This document shows, piece after piece, positions 6,148-15,413 of a stretch of DNA of 15,413 bases (positions within the stretch are counted from its first letter, which is position 1; each line of letters begins with the position of its first letter). The position numbers were made by a program, and so were the translations under genes. This stretch comes from Skeletonema tropicum (lineage: Eukaryota > Bacillariophyta > Thalassiosirophyceae > Thalassiosirales > Thalassiosiraceae), in contig JAWZXG010000108.1 in assembly GCA_037178625.1 (NCBI GenBank), positions 1-15,413 of the forward strand, given 5' to 3'. The notes below the pieces were generated by a model. The model made no database searches. It was not told the origin of the DNA and saw only the letters and a program-made list of their open reading frames with translations.

Positions 6148-6155
6148 TATAAAAG
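6148..6155 (+). promoter_or_regulatory. TATA box TATAAAAG, once per array unit
   Basis: TATAAAAG is a near-ideal eukaryotic TATA sequence. It begins 4 nt after the 125-codon ORF's stop and recurs at 6148 + 759n up to 15256. It would drive transcription into the next unit, where the ORF's ATG is about 380 bp downstream. Unit 1 has no such box in the same place upstream, since that position is unique DNA. A TATA box alone is weak evidence of a promoter. Confidence 0.35.
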
Positions 6156-6161
6156 TGAGTA

Positions 6162-6181
6162 CAAACTTAGTACATAAGTTG
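6162..6181 (+). repeat. Small bulged hairpin just after the TATA box, once per unit
   Basis: CAAACTTA (6162-6169) can pair with TAAGTTG (6175-6181) around a GTACA loop, with one bulged A. It lies about 10-30 nt after the TATA box, so near where a transcript would begin. Each of the 13 complete units has it. Confidence 0.45.
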
Positions 6182-6525
6182 ATGACATCTCTGAATGCAA
6201 TCAGTCTCACATCTAACTAACTTTTCTCGGCTGCTCCTCATGCTCATCACATTCTCAAGAATTACTGACCAACGTTACTGATTGGGAATCAATTACATCG
6301 AAGGGGTCGTTGCTGCCCCCTTCGACTTGCTGGAAATCTGGAGAAATTATCTCTTTTCTACGCAACAATAGATAGCCACCGTACAACGGCGATGTTCGTC
6401 ATGGTCAAGCAATGGACGGGGAAGACGCAGATCGACGTCTAATGATTGACGGAGAGAAGATTTGAATTGAAGCCTCCCATTGTGATGTCTGGCACTACTT
6501 TTCCGATTGGAAGGGGAGAAGCCAA

Positions 6526-6903
6526 ATGAATATGGTCGAAGCAATATTTCTTTTCATTTCTACTCAAAATCAATTACTTCTTAGTTGGTCTGCGCACTTG
6601 CCCTTTTCCTGGGACTTCGCCCAAGGAATGTCTTCGTCGACATATTCAAAGTTACCCTATCCTTTCGCGACGGATCCAATCCCCTCCTCTGGCATAGGAC
6701 GAGGAGAAGGGGCTAAGGCCTTTGACAAGTTGGAGGGAGATTTGATGTGTCTCTTATATTTACATCGTTGGACGGAGATGCAGAAGCAACAACTGCGGTG
6801 GGAGTCTGCCGGCACTATTGATCGATTTCATCTGAAGATGGGAGAGAGGAAGTTTCCCATTCACGAGGACGTCGTGTTTTTCAGTTGCAGAAATAGAAAG
6901 TGA
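6526..6903 (+). CDS. 125-codon array ORF, unit 2
   Basis: The protein is identical to unit 1. Unlike unit 1, it is preceded by an upstream unit's TATA box (6148), about 380 bp before its ATG. Confidence 0.3.
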   Translation: MNMVEAIFLFISTQNQLLLSWSAHLPFSWDFAQGMSSSTYSKLPYPFATDPIPSSGIGRGEGAKAFDKLEGDLMCLLYLHRWTEMQKQQLRWESAGTIDRFHLKMGERKFPIHEDVVFFSCRNRK

Positions 6904-7284
6904 CCTTATAAAAGTGAGTACAAACTTAGTACATAAGTTGATGACATCTCTGAATGCAATCAGTCTCACATCTAACTAACTTTTCTCGGCTGCTCCTCAT
7001 GCTCATCACATTCTCAAGAATTACTGACCAACGTTACTGATTGGGAATCAATTACATCGAAGGGGTCGTTGCTGCCCCCTTCGACTTGCTGGAAATCTGG
7101 AGAAATTATCTCTTTTCTACGCAACAATAGATAGCCACCGTACAACGGCGATGTTCGTCATGGTCAAGCAATGGACGGGGAAGACGCAGATCGACGTCTA
7201 ATGATTGACGGAGAGAAGATTTGAATTGAAGCCTCCCATTGTGATGTCTGGCACTACTTTTCCGATTGGAAGGGGAGAAGCCAA

Positions 7285-7662
7285 ATGAATATGGTCGAAG
7301 CAATATTTCTTTTCATTTCTACTCAAAATCAATTACTTCTTAGTTGGTCTGCGCACTTGCCCTTTTCCTGGGACTTCGCCCAAGGAATGTCTTCGTCGAC
7401 ATATTCAAAGTTACCCTATCCTTTCGCGACGGATCCAATCCCCTCCTCTGGCATAGGACGAGGAGAAGGGGCTAAGGCCTTTGACAAGTTGGAGGGAGAT
7501 TTGATGTGTCTCTTATATTTACATCGTTGGACGGAGATGCAGAAGCAACAACTGCGGTGGGAGTCTGCCGGCACTATTGATCGATTTCATCTGAAGATGG
7601 GAGAGAGGAAGTTTCCCATTCACGAGGACGTCGTGTTTTTCAGTTGCAGAAATAGAAAGTGA
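7285..7662 (+). CDS. 125-codon array ORF, unit 3
   Basis: Identical protein to unit 1; TATA box of the preceding unit at 6907. Confidence 0.3.
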   Translation: MNMVEAIFLFISTQNQLLLSWSAHLPFSWDFAQGMSSSTYSKLPYPFATDPIPSSGIGRGEGAKAFDKLEGDLMCLLYLHRWTEMQKQQLRWESAGTIDRFHLKMGERKFPIHEDVVFFSCRNRK

Positions 7663-8043
7663 CCTTATAAAAGTGAGTACAAACTTAGTACATAAGTTGA
7701 TGACATCTCTGAATGCAATCAGTCTCACATCTAACTAACTTTTCTCGGCTGCTCCTCATGCTCATCACATTCTCAAGAATTACTGACCAACGTTACTGAT
7801 TGGGAATCAATTACATCGAAGGGGTCGTTGCTGCCCCCTTCGACTTGCTGGAAATCTGGAGAAATTATCTCTTTTCTACGCAACAATAGATAGCCACCGT
7901 ACAACGGCGATGTTCGTCATGGTCAAGCAATGGACGGGGAAGACGCAGATCGACGTCTAATGATTGACGGAGAGAAGATTTGAATTGAAGCCTCCCATTG
8001 TGATGTCTGGCACTACTTTTCCGATTGGAAGGGGAGAAGCCAA

Positions 8044-8421
8044 ATGAATATGGTCGAAGCAATATTTCTTTTCATTTCTACTCAAAATCAATTACTTCTT
8101 AGTTGGTCTGCGCACTTGCCCTTTTCCTGGGACTTCGCCCAAGGAATGTCTTCGTCGACATATTCAAAGTTACCCTATCCTTTCGCGACGGATCCAATCC
8201 CCTCCTCTGGCATAGGACGAGGAGAAGGGGCTAAGGCCTTTGACAAGTTGGAGGGAGATTTGATGTGTCTCTTATATTTACATCGTTGGACGGAGATGCA
8301 GAAGCAACAACTGCGGTGGGAGTCTGCCGGCACTATTGATCGATTTCATCTGAAGATGGGAGAGAGGAAGTTTCCCATTCACGAGGACGTCGTGTTTTTC
8401 AGTTGCAGAAATAGAAAGTGA
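8044..8421 (+). CDS. 125-codon array ORF, unit 4
   Basis: Identical protein to unit 1; TATA box of the preceding unit at 7666. Confidence 0.3.
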   Translation: MNMVEAIFLFISTQNQLLLSWSAHLPFSWDFAQGMSSSTYSKLPYPFATDPIPSSGIGRGEGAKAFDKLEGDLMCLLYLHRWTEMQKQQLRWESAGTIDRFHLKMGERKFPIHEDVVFFSCRNRK

Positions 8422-8802
8422 CCTTATAAAAGTGAGTACAAACTTAGTACATAAGTTGATGACATCTCTGAATGCAATCAGTCTCACATCTAACTAACTT
8501 TTCTCGGCTGCTCCTCATGCTCATCACATTCTCAAGAATTACTGACCAACGTTACTGATTGGGAATCAATTACATCGAAGGGGTCGTTGCTGCCCCCTTC
8601 GACTTGCTGGAAATCTGGAGAAATTATCTCTTTTCTACGCAACAATAGATAGCCACCGTACAACGGCGATGTTCGTCATGGTCAAGCAATGGACGGGGAA
8701 GACGCAGATCGACGTCTAATGATTGACGGAGAGAAGATTTGAATTGAAGCCTCCCATTGTGATGTCTGGCACTACTTTTCCGATTGGAAGGGGAGAAGCC
8801 AA

Positions 8803-9180
8803 ATGAATATGGTCGAAGCAATATTTCTTTTCATTTCTACTCAAAATCAATTACTTCTTAGTTGGTCTGCGCACTTGCCCTTTTCCTGGGACTTCGCCCA
8901 AGGAATGTCTTCGTCGACATATTCAAAGTTACCCTATCCTTTCGCGACGGATCCAATCCCCTCCTCTGGCATAGGACGAGGAGAAGGGGCTAAGGCCTTT
9001 GACAAGTTGGAGGGAGATTTGATGTGTCTCTTATATTTACATCGTTGGACGGAGATGCAGAAGCAACAACTGCGGTGGGAGTCTGCCGGCACTATTGATC
9101 GATTTCATCTGAAGATGGGAGAGAGGAAGTTTCCCATTCACGAGGACGTCGTGTTTTTCAGTTGCAGAAATAGAAAGTGA
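8803..9180 (+). CDS. 125-codon array ORF, unit 5
   Basis: Identical protein to unit 1; TATA box of the preceding unit at 8425. Confidence 0.3.
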   Translation: MNMVEAIFLFISTQNQLLLSWSAHLPFSWDFAQGMSSSTYSKLPYPFATDPIPSSGIGRGEGAKAFDKLEGDLMCLLYLHRWTEMQKQQLRWESAGTIDRFHLKMGERKFPIHEDVVFFSCRNRK

Positions 9181-9561
9181 CCTTATAAAAGTGAGTACAA
9201 ACTTAGTACATAAGTTGATGACATCTCTGAATGCAATCAGTCTCACATCTAACTAACTTTTCTCGGCTGCTCCTCATGCTCATCACATTCTCAAGAATTA
9301 CTGACCAACGTTACTGATTGGGAATCAATTACATCGAAGGGGTCGTTGCTGCCCCCTTCGACTTGCTGGAAATCTGGAGAAATTATCTCTTTTCTACGCA
9401 ACAATAGATAGCCACCGTACAACGGCGATGTTCGTCATGGTCAAGCAATGGACGGGGAAGACGCAGATCGACGTCTAATGATTGACGGAGAGAAGATTTG
9501 AATTGAAGCCTCCCATTGTGATGTCTGGCACTACTTTTCCGATTGGAAGGGGAGAAGCCAA

Positions 9562-9939
9562 ATGAATATGGTCGAAGCAATATTTCTTTTCATTTCTACT
9601 CAAAATCAATTACTTCTTAGTTGGTCTGCGCACTTGCCCTTTTCCTGGGACTTCGCCCAAGGAATGTCTTCGTCGACATATTCAAAGTTACCCTATCCTT
9701 TCGCGACGGATCCAATCCCCTCCTCTGGCATAGGACGAGGAGAAGGGGCTAAGGCCTTTGACAAGTTGGAGGGAGATTTGATGTGTCTCTTATATTTACA
9801 TCGTTGGACGGAGATGCAGAAGCAACAACTGCGGTGGGAGTCTGCCGGCACTATTGATCGATTTCATCTGAAGATGGGAGAGAGGAAGTTTCCCATTCAC
9901 GAGGACGTCGTGTTTTTCAGTTGCAGAAATAGAAAGTGA
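9562..9939 (+). CDS. 125-codon array ORF, unit 6
   Basis: Identical protein to unit 1; TATA box of the preceding unit at 9184. Confidence 0.3.
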   Translation: MNMVEAIFLFISTQNQLLLSWSAHLPFSWDFAQGMSSSTYSKLPYPFATDPIPSSGIGRGEGAKAFDKLEGDLMCLLYLHRWTEMQKQQLRWESAGTIDRFHLKMGERKFPIHEDVVFFSCRNRK

Positions 9940-10320
9940 CCTTATAAAAGTGAGTACAAACTTAGTACATAAGTTGATGACATCTCTGAATGCAATCAGT
10001 CTCACATCTAACTAACTTTTCTCGGCTGCTCCTCATGCTCATCACATTCTCAAGAATTACTGACCAACGTTACTGATTGGGAATCAATTACATCGAAGGG
10101 GTCGTTGCTGCCCCCTTCGACTTGCTGGAAATCTGGAGAAATTATCTCTTTTCTACGCAACAATAGATAGCCACCGTACAACGGCGATGTTCGTCATGGT
10201 CAAGCAATGGACGGGGAAGACGCAGATCGACGTCTAATGATTGACGGAGAGAAGATTTGAATTGAAGCCTCCCATTGTGATGTCTGGCACTACTTTTCCG
10301 ATTGGAAGGGGAGAAGCCAA

Positions 10321-10698
10321 ATGAATATGGTCGAAGCAATATTTCTTTTCATTTCTACTCAAAATCAATTACTTCTTAGTTGGTCTGCGCACTTGCCCTT
10401 TTCCTGGGACTTCGCCCAAGGAATGTCTTCGTCGACATATTCAAAGTTACCCTATCCTTTCGCGACGGATCCAATCCCCTCCTCTGGCATAGGACGAGGA
10501 GAAGGGGCTAAGGCCTTTGACAAGTTGGAGGGAGATTTGATGTGTCTCTTATATTTACATCGTTGGACGGAGATGCAGAAGCAACAACTGCGGTGGGAGT
10601 CTGCCGGCACTATTGATCGATTTCATCTGAAGATGGGAGAGAGGAAGTTTCCCATTCACGAGGACGTCGTGTTTTTCAGTTGCAGAAATAGAAAGTGA
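10321..10698 (+). CDS. 125-codon array ORF, unit 7
   Basis: Identical protein to unit 1; TATA box of the preceding unit at 9943. Confidence 0.3.
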   Translation: MNMVEAIFLFISTQNQLLLSWSAHLPFSWDFAQGMSSSTYSKLPYPFATDPIPSSGIGRGEGAKAFDKLEGDLMCLLYLHRWTEMQKQQLRWESAGTIDRFHLKMGERKFPIHEDVVFFSCRNRK

Positions 10699-11079
10699 CC
10701 TTATAAAAGTGAGTACAAACTTAGTACATAAGTTGATGACATCTCTGAATGCAATCAGTCTCACATCTAACTAACTTTTCTCGGCTGCTCCTCATGCTCA
10801 TCACATTCTCAAGAATTACTGACCAACGTTACTGATTGGGAATCAATTACATCGAAGGGGTCGTTGCTGCCCCCTTCGACTTGCTGGAAATCTGGAGAAA
10901 TTATCTCTTTTCTACGCAACAATAGATAGCCACCGTACAACGGCGATGTTCGTCATGGTCAAGCAATGGACGGGGAAGACGCAGATCGACGTCTAATGAT
11001 TGACGGAGAGAAGATTTGAATTGAAGCCTCCCATTGTGATGTCTGGCACTACTTTTCCGATTGGAAGGGGAGAAGCCAA

Positions 11080-11457
11080 ATGAATATGGTCGAAGCAATA
11101 TTTCTTTTCATTTCTACTCAAAATCAATTACTTCTTAGTTGGTCTGCGCACTTGCCCTTTTCCTGGGACTTCGCCCAAGGAATGTCTTCGTCGACATATT
11201 CAAAGTTACCCTATCCTTTCGCGACGGATCCAATCCCCTCCTCTGGCATAGGACGAGGAGAAGGGGCTAAGGCCTTTGACAAGTTGGAGGGAGATTTGAT
11301 GTGTCTCTTATATTTACATCGTTGGACGGAGATGCAGAAGCAACAACTGCGGTGGGAGTCTGCCGGCACTATTGATCGATTTCATCTGAAGATGGGAGAG
11401 AGGAAGTTTCCCATTCACGAGGACGTCGTGTTTTTCAGTTGCAGAAATAGAAAGTGA
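11080..11457 (+). CDS. 125-codon array ORF, unit 8
   Basis: Identical protein to unit 1; TATA box of the preceding unit at 10702. Confidence 0.3.
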   Translation: MNMVEAIFLFISTQNQLLLSWSAHLPFSWDFAQGMSSSTYSKLPYPFATDPIPSSGIGRGEGAKAFDKLEGDLMCLLYLHRWTEMQKQQLRWESAGTIDRFHLKMGERKFPIHEDVVFFSCRNRK

Positions 11458-11838
11458 CCTTATAAAAGTGAGTACAAACTTAGTACATAAGTTGATGACA
11501 TCTCTGAATGCAATCAGTCTCACATCTAACTAACTTTTCTCGGCTGCTCCTCATGCTCATCACATTCTCAAGAATTACTGACCAACGTTACTGATTGGGA
11601 ATCAATTACATCGAAGGGGTCGTTGCTGCCCCCTTCGACTTGCTGGAAATCTGGAGAAATTATCTCTTTTCTACGCAACAATAGATAGCCACCGTACAAC
11701 GGCGATGTTCGTCATGGTCAAGCAATGGACGGGGAAGACGCAGATCGACGTCTAATGATTGACGGAGAGAAGATTTGAATTGAAGCCTCCCATTGTGATG
11801 TCTGGCACTACTTTTCCGATTGGAAGGGGAGAAGCCAA

Positions 11839-12216
11839 ATGAATATGGTCGAAGCAATATTTCTTTTCATTTCTACTCAAAATCAATTACTTCTTAGTTG
11901 GTCTGCGCACTTGCCCTTTTCCTGGGACTTCGCCCAAGGAATGTCTTCGTCGACATATTCAAAGTTACCCTATCCTTTCGCGACGGATCCAATCCCCTCC
12001 TCTGGCATAGGACGAGGAGAAGGGGCTAAGGCCTTTGACAAGTTGGAGGGAGATTTGATGTGTCTCTTATATTTACATCGTTGGACGGAGATGCAGAAGC
12101 AACAACTGCGGTGGGAGTCTGCCGGCACTATTGATCGATTTCATCTGAAGATGGGAGAGAGGAAGTTTCCCATTCACGAGGACGTCGTGTTTTTCAGTTG
12201 CAGAAATAGAAAGTGA
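11839..12216 (+). CDS. 125-codon array ORF, unit 9
   Basis: Identical protein to unit 1; TATA box of the preceding unit at 11461. Confidence 0.3.
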   Translation: MNMVEAIFLFISTQNQLLLSWSAHLPFSWDFAQGMSSSTYSKLPYPFATDPIPSSGIGRGEGAKAFDKLEGDLMCLLYLHRWTEMQKQQLRWESAGTIDRFHLKMGERKFPIHEDVVFFSCRNRK

Positions 12217-12597
12217 CCTTATAAAAGTGAGTACAAACTTAGTACATAAGTTGATGACATCTCTGAATGCAATCAGTCTCACATCTAACTAACTTTTCTC
12301 GGCTGCTCCTCATGCTCATCACATTCTCAAGAATTACTGACCAACGTTACTGATTGGGAATCAATTACATCGAAGGGGTCGTTGCTGCCCCCTTCGACTT
12401 GCTGGAAATCTGGAGAAATTATCTCTTTTCTACGCAACAATAGATAGCCACCGTACAACGGCGATGTTCGTCATGGTCAAGCAATGGACGGGGAAGACGC
12501 AGATCGACGTCTAATGATTGACGGAGAGAAGATTTGAATTGAAGCCTCCCATTGTGATGTCTGGCACTACTTTTCCGATTGGAAGGGGAGAAGCCAA

Positions 12598-12975
12598 ATG
12601 AATATGGTCGAAGCAATATTTCTTTTCATTTCTACTCAAAATCAATTACTTCTTAGTTGGTCTGCGCACTTGCCCTTTTCCTGGGACTTCGCCCAAGGAA
12701 TGTCTTCGTCGACATATTCAAAGTTACCCTATCCTTTCGCGACGGATCCAATCCCCTCCTCTGGCATAGGACGAGGAGAAGGGGCTAAGGCCTTTGACAA
12801 GTTGGAGGGAGATTTGATGTGTCTCTTATATTTACATCGTTGGACGGAGATGCAGAAGCAACAACTGCGGTGGGAGTCTGCCGGCACTATTGATCGATTT
12901 CATCTGAAGATGGGAGAGAGGAAGTTTCCCATTCACGAGGACGTCGTGTTTTTCAGTTGCAGAAATAGAAAGTGA
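12598..12975 (+). CDS. 125-codon array ORF, unit 10
   Basis: Identical protein to unit 1; TATA box of the preceding unit at 12220. Confidence 0.3.
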   Translation: MNMVEAIFLFISTQNQLLLSWSAHLPFSWDFAQGMSSSTYSKLPYPFATDPIPSSGIGRGEGAKAFDKLEGDLMCLLYLHRWTEMQKQQLRWESAGTIDRFHLKMGERKFPIHEDVVFFSCRNRK

Positions 12976-13356
12976 CCTTATAAAAGTGAGTACAAACTTA
13001 GTACATAAGTTGATGACATCTCTGAATGCAATCAGTCTCACATCTAACTAACTTTTCTCGGCTGCTCCTCATGCTCATCACATTCTCAAGAATTACTGAC
13101 CAACGTTACTGATTGGGAATCAATTACATCGAAGGGGTCGTTGCTGCCCCCTTCGACTTGCTGGAAATCTGGAGAAATTATCTCTTTTCTACGCAACAAT
13201 AGATAGCCACCGTACAACGGCGATGTTCGTCATGGTCAAGCAATGGACGGGGAAGACGCAGATCGACGTCTAATGATTGACGGAGAGAAGATTTGAATTG
13301 AAGCCTCCCATTGTGATGTCTGGCACTACTTTTCCGATTGGAAGGGGAGAAGCCAA

Positions 13357-13734
13357 ATGAATATGGTCGAAGCAATATTTCTTTTCATTTCTACTCAAAA
13401 TCAATTACTTCTTAGTTGGTCTGCGCACTTGCCCTTTTCCTGGGACTTCGCCCAAGGAATGTCTTCGTCGACATATTCAAAGTTACCCTATCCTTTCGCG
13501 ACGGATCCAATCCCCTCCTCTGGCATAGGACGAGGAGAAGGGGCTAAGGCCTTTGACAAGTTGGAGGGAGATTTGATGTGTCTCTTATATTTACATCGTT
13601 GGACGGAGATGCAGAAGCAACAACTGCGGTGGGAGTCTGCCGGCACTATTGATCGATTTCATCTGAAGATGGGAGAGAGGAAGTTTCCCATTCACGAGGA
13701 CGTCGTGTTTTTCAGTTGCAGAAATAGAAAGTGA
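13357..13734 (+). CDS. 125-codon array ORF, unit 11
   Basis: Identical protein to unit 1; TATA box of the preceding unit at 12979. Confidence 0.3.
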   Translation: MNMVEAIFLFISTQNQLLLSWSAHLPFSWDFAQGMSSSTYSKLPYPFATDPIPSSGIGRGEGAKAFDKLEGDLMCLLYLHRWTEMQKQQLRWESAGTIDRFHLKMGERKFPIHEDVVFFSCRNRK

Positions 13735-14115
13735 CCTTATAAAAGTGAGTACAAACTTAGTACATAAGTTGATGACATCTCTGAATGCAATCAGTCTCAC
13801 ATCTAACTAACTTTTCTCGGCTGCTCCTCATGCTCATCACATTCTCAAGAATTACTGACCAACGTTACTGATTGGGAATCAATTACATCGAAGGGGTCGT
13901 TGCTGCCCCCTTCGACTTGCTGGAAATCTGGAGAAATTATCTCTTTTCTACGCAACAATAGATAGCCACCGTACAACGGCGATGTTCGTCATGGTCAAGC
14001 AATGGACGGGGAAGACGCAGATCGACGTCTAATGATTGACGGAGAGAAGATTTGAATTGAAGCCTCCCATTGTGATGTCTGGCACTACTTTTCCGATTGG
14101 AAGGGGAGAAGCCAA

Positions 14116-14493
14116 ATGAATATGGTCGAAGCAATATTTCTTTTCATTTCTACTCAAAATCAATTACTTCTTAGTTGGTCTGCGCACTTGCCCTTTTCCT
14201 GGGACTTCGCCCAAGGAATGTCTTCGTCGACATATTCAAAGTTACCCTATCCTTTCGCGACGGATCCAATCCCCTCCTCTGGCATAGGACGAGGAGAAGG
14301 GGCTAAGGCCTTTGACAAGTTGGAGGGAGATTTGATGTGTCTCTTATATTTACATCGTTGGACGGAGATGCAGAAGCAACAACTGCGGTGGGAGTCTGCC
14401 GGCACTATTGATCGATTTCATCTGAAGATGGGAGAGAGGAAGTTTCCCATTCACGAGGACGTCGTGTTTTTCAGTTGCAGAAATAGAAAGTGA
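14116..14493 (+). CDS. 125-codon array ORF, unit 12
   Basis: Identical protein to unit 1; TATA box of the preceding unit at 13738. Confidence 0.3.
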   Translation: MNMVEAIFLFISTQNQLLLSWSAHLPFSWDFAQGMSSSTYSKLPYPFATDPIPSSGIGRGEGAKAFDKLEGDLMCLLYLHRWTEMQKQQLRWESAGTIDRFHLKMGERKFPIHEDVVFFSCRNRK

Positions 14494-14874
14494 CCTTATA
14501 AAAGTGAGTACAAACTTAGTACATAAGTTGATGACATCTCTGAATGCAATCAGTCTCACATCTAACTAACTTTTCTCGGCTGCTCCTCATGCTCATCACA
14601 TTCTCAAGAATTACTGACCAACGTTACTGATTGGGAATCAATTACATCGAAGGGGTCGTTGCTGCCCCCTTCGACTTGCTGGAAATCTGGAGAAATTATC
14701 TCTTTTCTACGCAACAATAGATAGCCACCGTACAACGGCGATGTTCGTCATGGTCAAGCAATGGACGGGGAAGACGCAGATCGACGTCTAATGATTGACG
14801 GAGAGAAGATTTGAATTGAAGCCTCCCATTGTGATGTCTGGCACTACTTTTCCGATTGGAAGGGGAGAAGCCAA

Positions 14875-15252
14875 ATGAATATGGTCGAAGCAATATTTCT
14901 TTTCATTTCTACTCAAAATCAATTACTTCTTAGTTGGTCTGCGCACTTGCCCTTTTCCTGGGACTTCGCCCAAGGAATGTCTTCGTCGACATATTCAAAG
15001 TTACCCTATCCTTTCGCGACGGATCCAATCCCCTCCTCTGGCATAGGACGAGGAGAAGGGGCTAAGGCCTTTGACAAGTTGGAGGGAGATTTGATGTGTC
15101 TCTTATATTTACATCGTTGGACGGAGATGCAGAAGCAACAACTGCGGTGGGAGTCTGCCGGCACTATTGATCGATTTCATCTGAAGATGGGAGAGAGGAA
15201 GTTTCCCATTCACGAGGACGTCGTGTTTTTCAGTTGCAGAAATAGAAAGTGA
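14875..15252 (+). CDS. 125-codon array ORF, unit 13
   Basis: Identical protein to unit 1; last complete ORF in the window. Its own unit's TATA box follows at 15256. Confidence 0.3.
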   Translation: MNMVEAIFLFISTQNQLLLSWSAHLPFSWDFAQGMSSSTYSKLPYPFATDPIPSSGIGRGEGAKAFDKLEGDLMCLLYLHRWTEMQKQQLRWESAGTIDRFHLKMGERKFPIHEDVVFFSCRNRK

Positions 15253-15413
15253 CCTTATAAAAGTGAGTACAAACTTAGTACATAAGTTGATGACATCTCT
15301 GAATGCAATCAGTCTCACATCTAACTAACTTTTCTCGGCTGCTCCTCATGCTCATCACATTCTCAAGAATTACTGACCAACGTTACTGATTGGGAATCAA
15401 TTACATCGAAGGG

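Larger units (their letters stand above)
5466..15413 (+). repeat. Tandem array of a 759-bp unit, 13 full copies plus 81 bp
   Basis: Units start at 5466 + 759n. Thirteen are complete (5466-15332) and a fourteenth is cut after 81 bp by the window end. The left edge is set by comparing 5465 (A) with 6224 (T): identity begins at TCTCGGCTGCTCC. Every landmark recurs at exactly 759 bp and I saw no substitution or indel between units. Within a unit, counted from the first copy, are a hairpin (5539-5566), an in-frame TGA upstream of the main ORF (5704), the 125-codon ORF (5767-6144), a TATA box (6148-6155), a small hairpin (6162-6181) and a T4 run (6222-6225). No spacers vary, so it is not CRISPR, and no rRNA or tRNA gene is visible in the unit. 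Confidence 0.98.

Noticed and set aside
6001..6210. 69-codon minus-strand ORF in each array unit
   Set aside because: It runs antisense to the charged C-terminal part of the 125-codon ORF and has no recognisable features.
6179..6270. C/D-box snoRNA (TTGATGA near 6179, CTGA boxes downstream)
   Set aside because: The first CTGA is too close to the C-like box, and no terminal stem pairs the ends; the motifs are short enough to occur by chance.
5466..15413. CRISPR array or rRNA gene array
   Set aside because: The units are contiguous with no variable spacers, are far too long for CRISPR repeats, and show no rRNA, 5S or tRNA landmarks.

Overview
The window looks eukaryotic and repeat-rich. A stramenopile, possibly a diatom, is my best guess: there is a short GT...AG intron candidate, a compact promoter and leader, and a decayed gene that resembles the tyrosine recombinases I associate with diatom Crypton-like elements. 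This is a judgement from sequence character, not from a marker gene. I see no rRNA, tRNA, bacterial operon, CRISPR array or telomeric repeat. Nothing here is a clearly intact, recognisable host gene.

Region 1 (1-4807) is two direct copies of one element. Copy A is cut by the window start and ends at 1986. Copy B runs from 1987 to 4807 (2821 bp). Where they overlap (1-1986 versus 2826-4807) the only difference I found is four extra bases in copy A near 1845. The 5' half of copy B (2117-3519) is a broken gene read through several frames. It carries tyrosine-recombinase-like motifs (GGLRRD, SRSMRKG, ARSGH) and a charged, possibly coiled-coil C-terminal region. Copy A keeps only the last part of this gene (1-694). 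Downstream in each copy are a second broken coding stretch of unknown function (1000-1370; 3825-4195), a weak minus-strand ORF with a nearby AATAAA, and a three-copy 21-bp minisatellite about 50 bp before the element's 3' end.

Region 2 (4808-5465) is single-copy. It holds a possible small promoter with inverted ACGT-core motifs, an exon starting at 4982 with a good 90-bp intron candidate, and a flank that runs into the array.

Region 3 (5466-15413) is a head-to-tail array of a 759-bp unit: 13 complete copies and the first 81 bp of a fourteenth, cut by the window end. All copies have the same length and appear identical. Each carries one plus-strand ORF of 125 codons, a TATAAAAG box just after that ORF's stop, a T4 run, and a 9-bp hairpin. 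Because 759 is a multiple of 3, reading frame is kept across units. The array may be a satellite, an amplified gene or transcript unit, or in part an assembly effect; the sequence alone cannot decide.

The most interesting points are the recent, near-perfect amplification of two unrelated repeat systems side by side, and the head-to-tail arrangement of an element that seems to encode (or once encoded) a site-specific recombinase.
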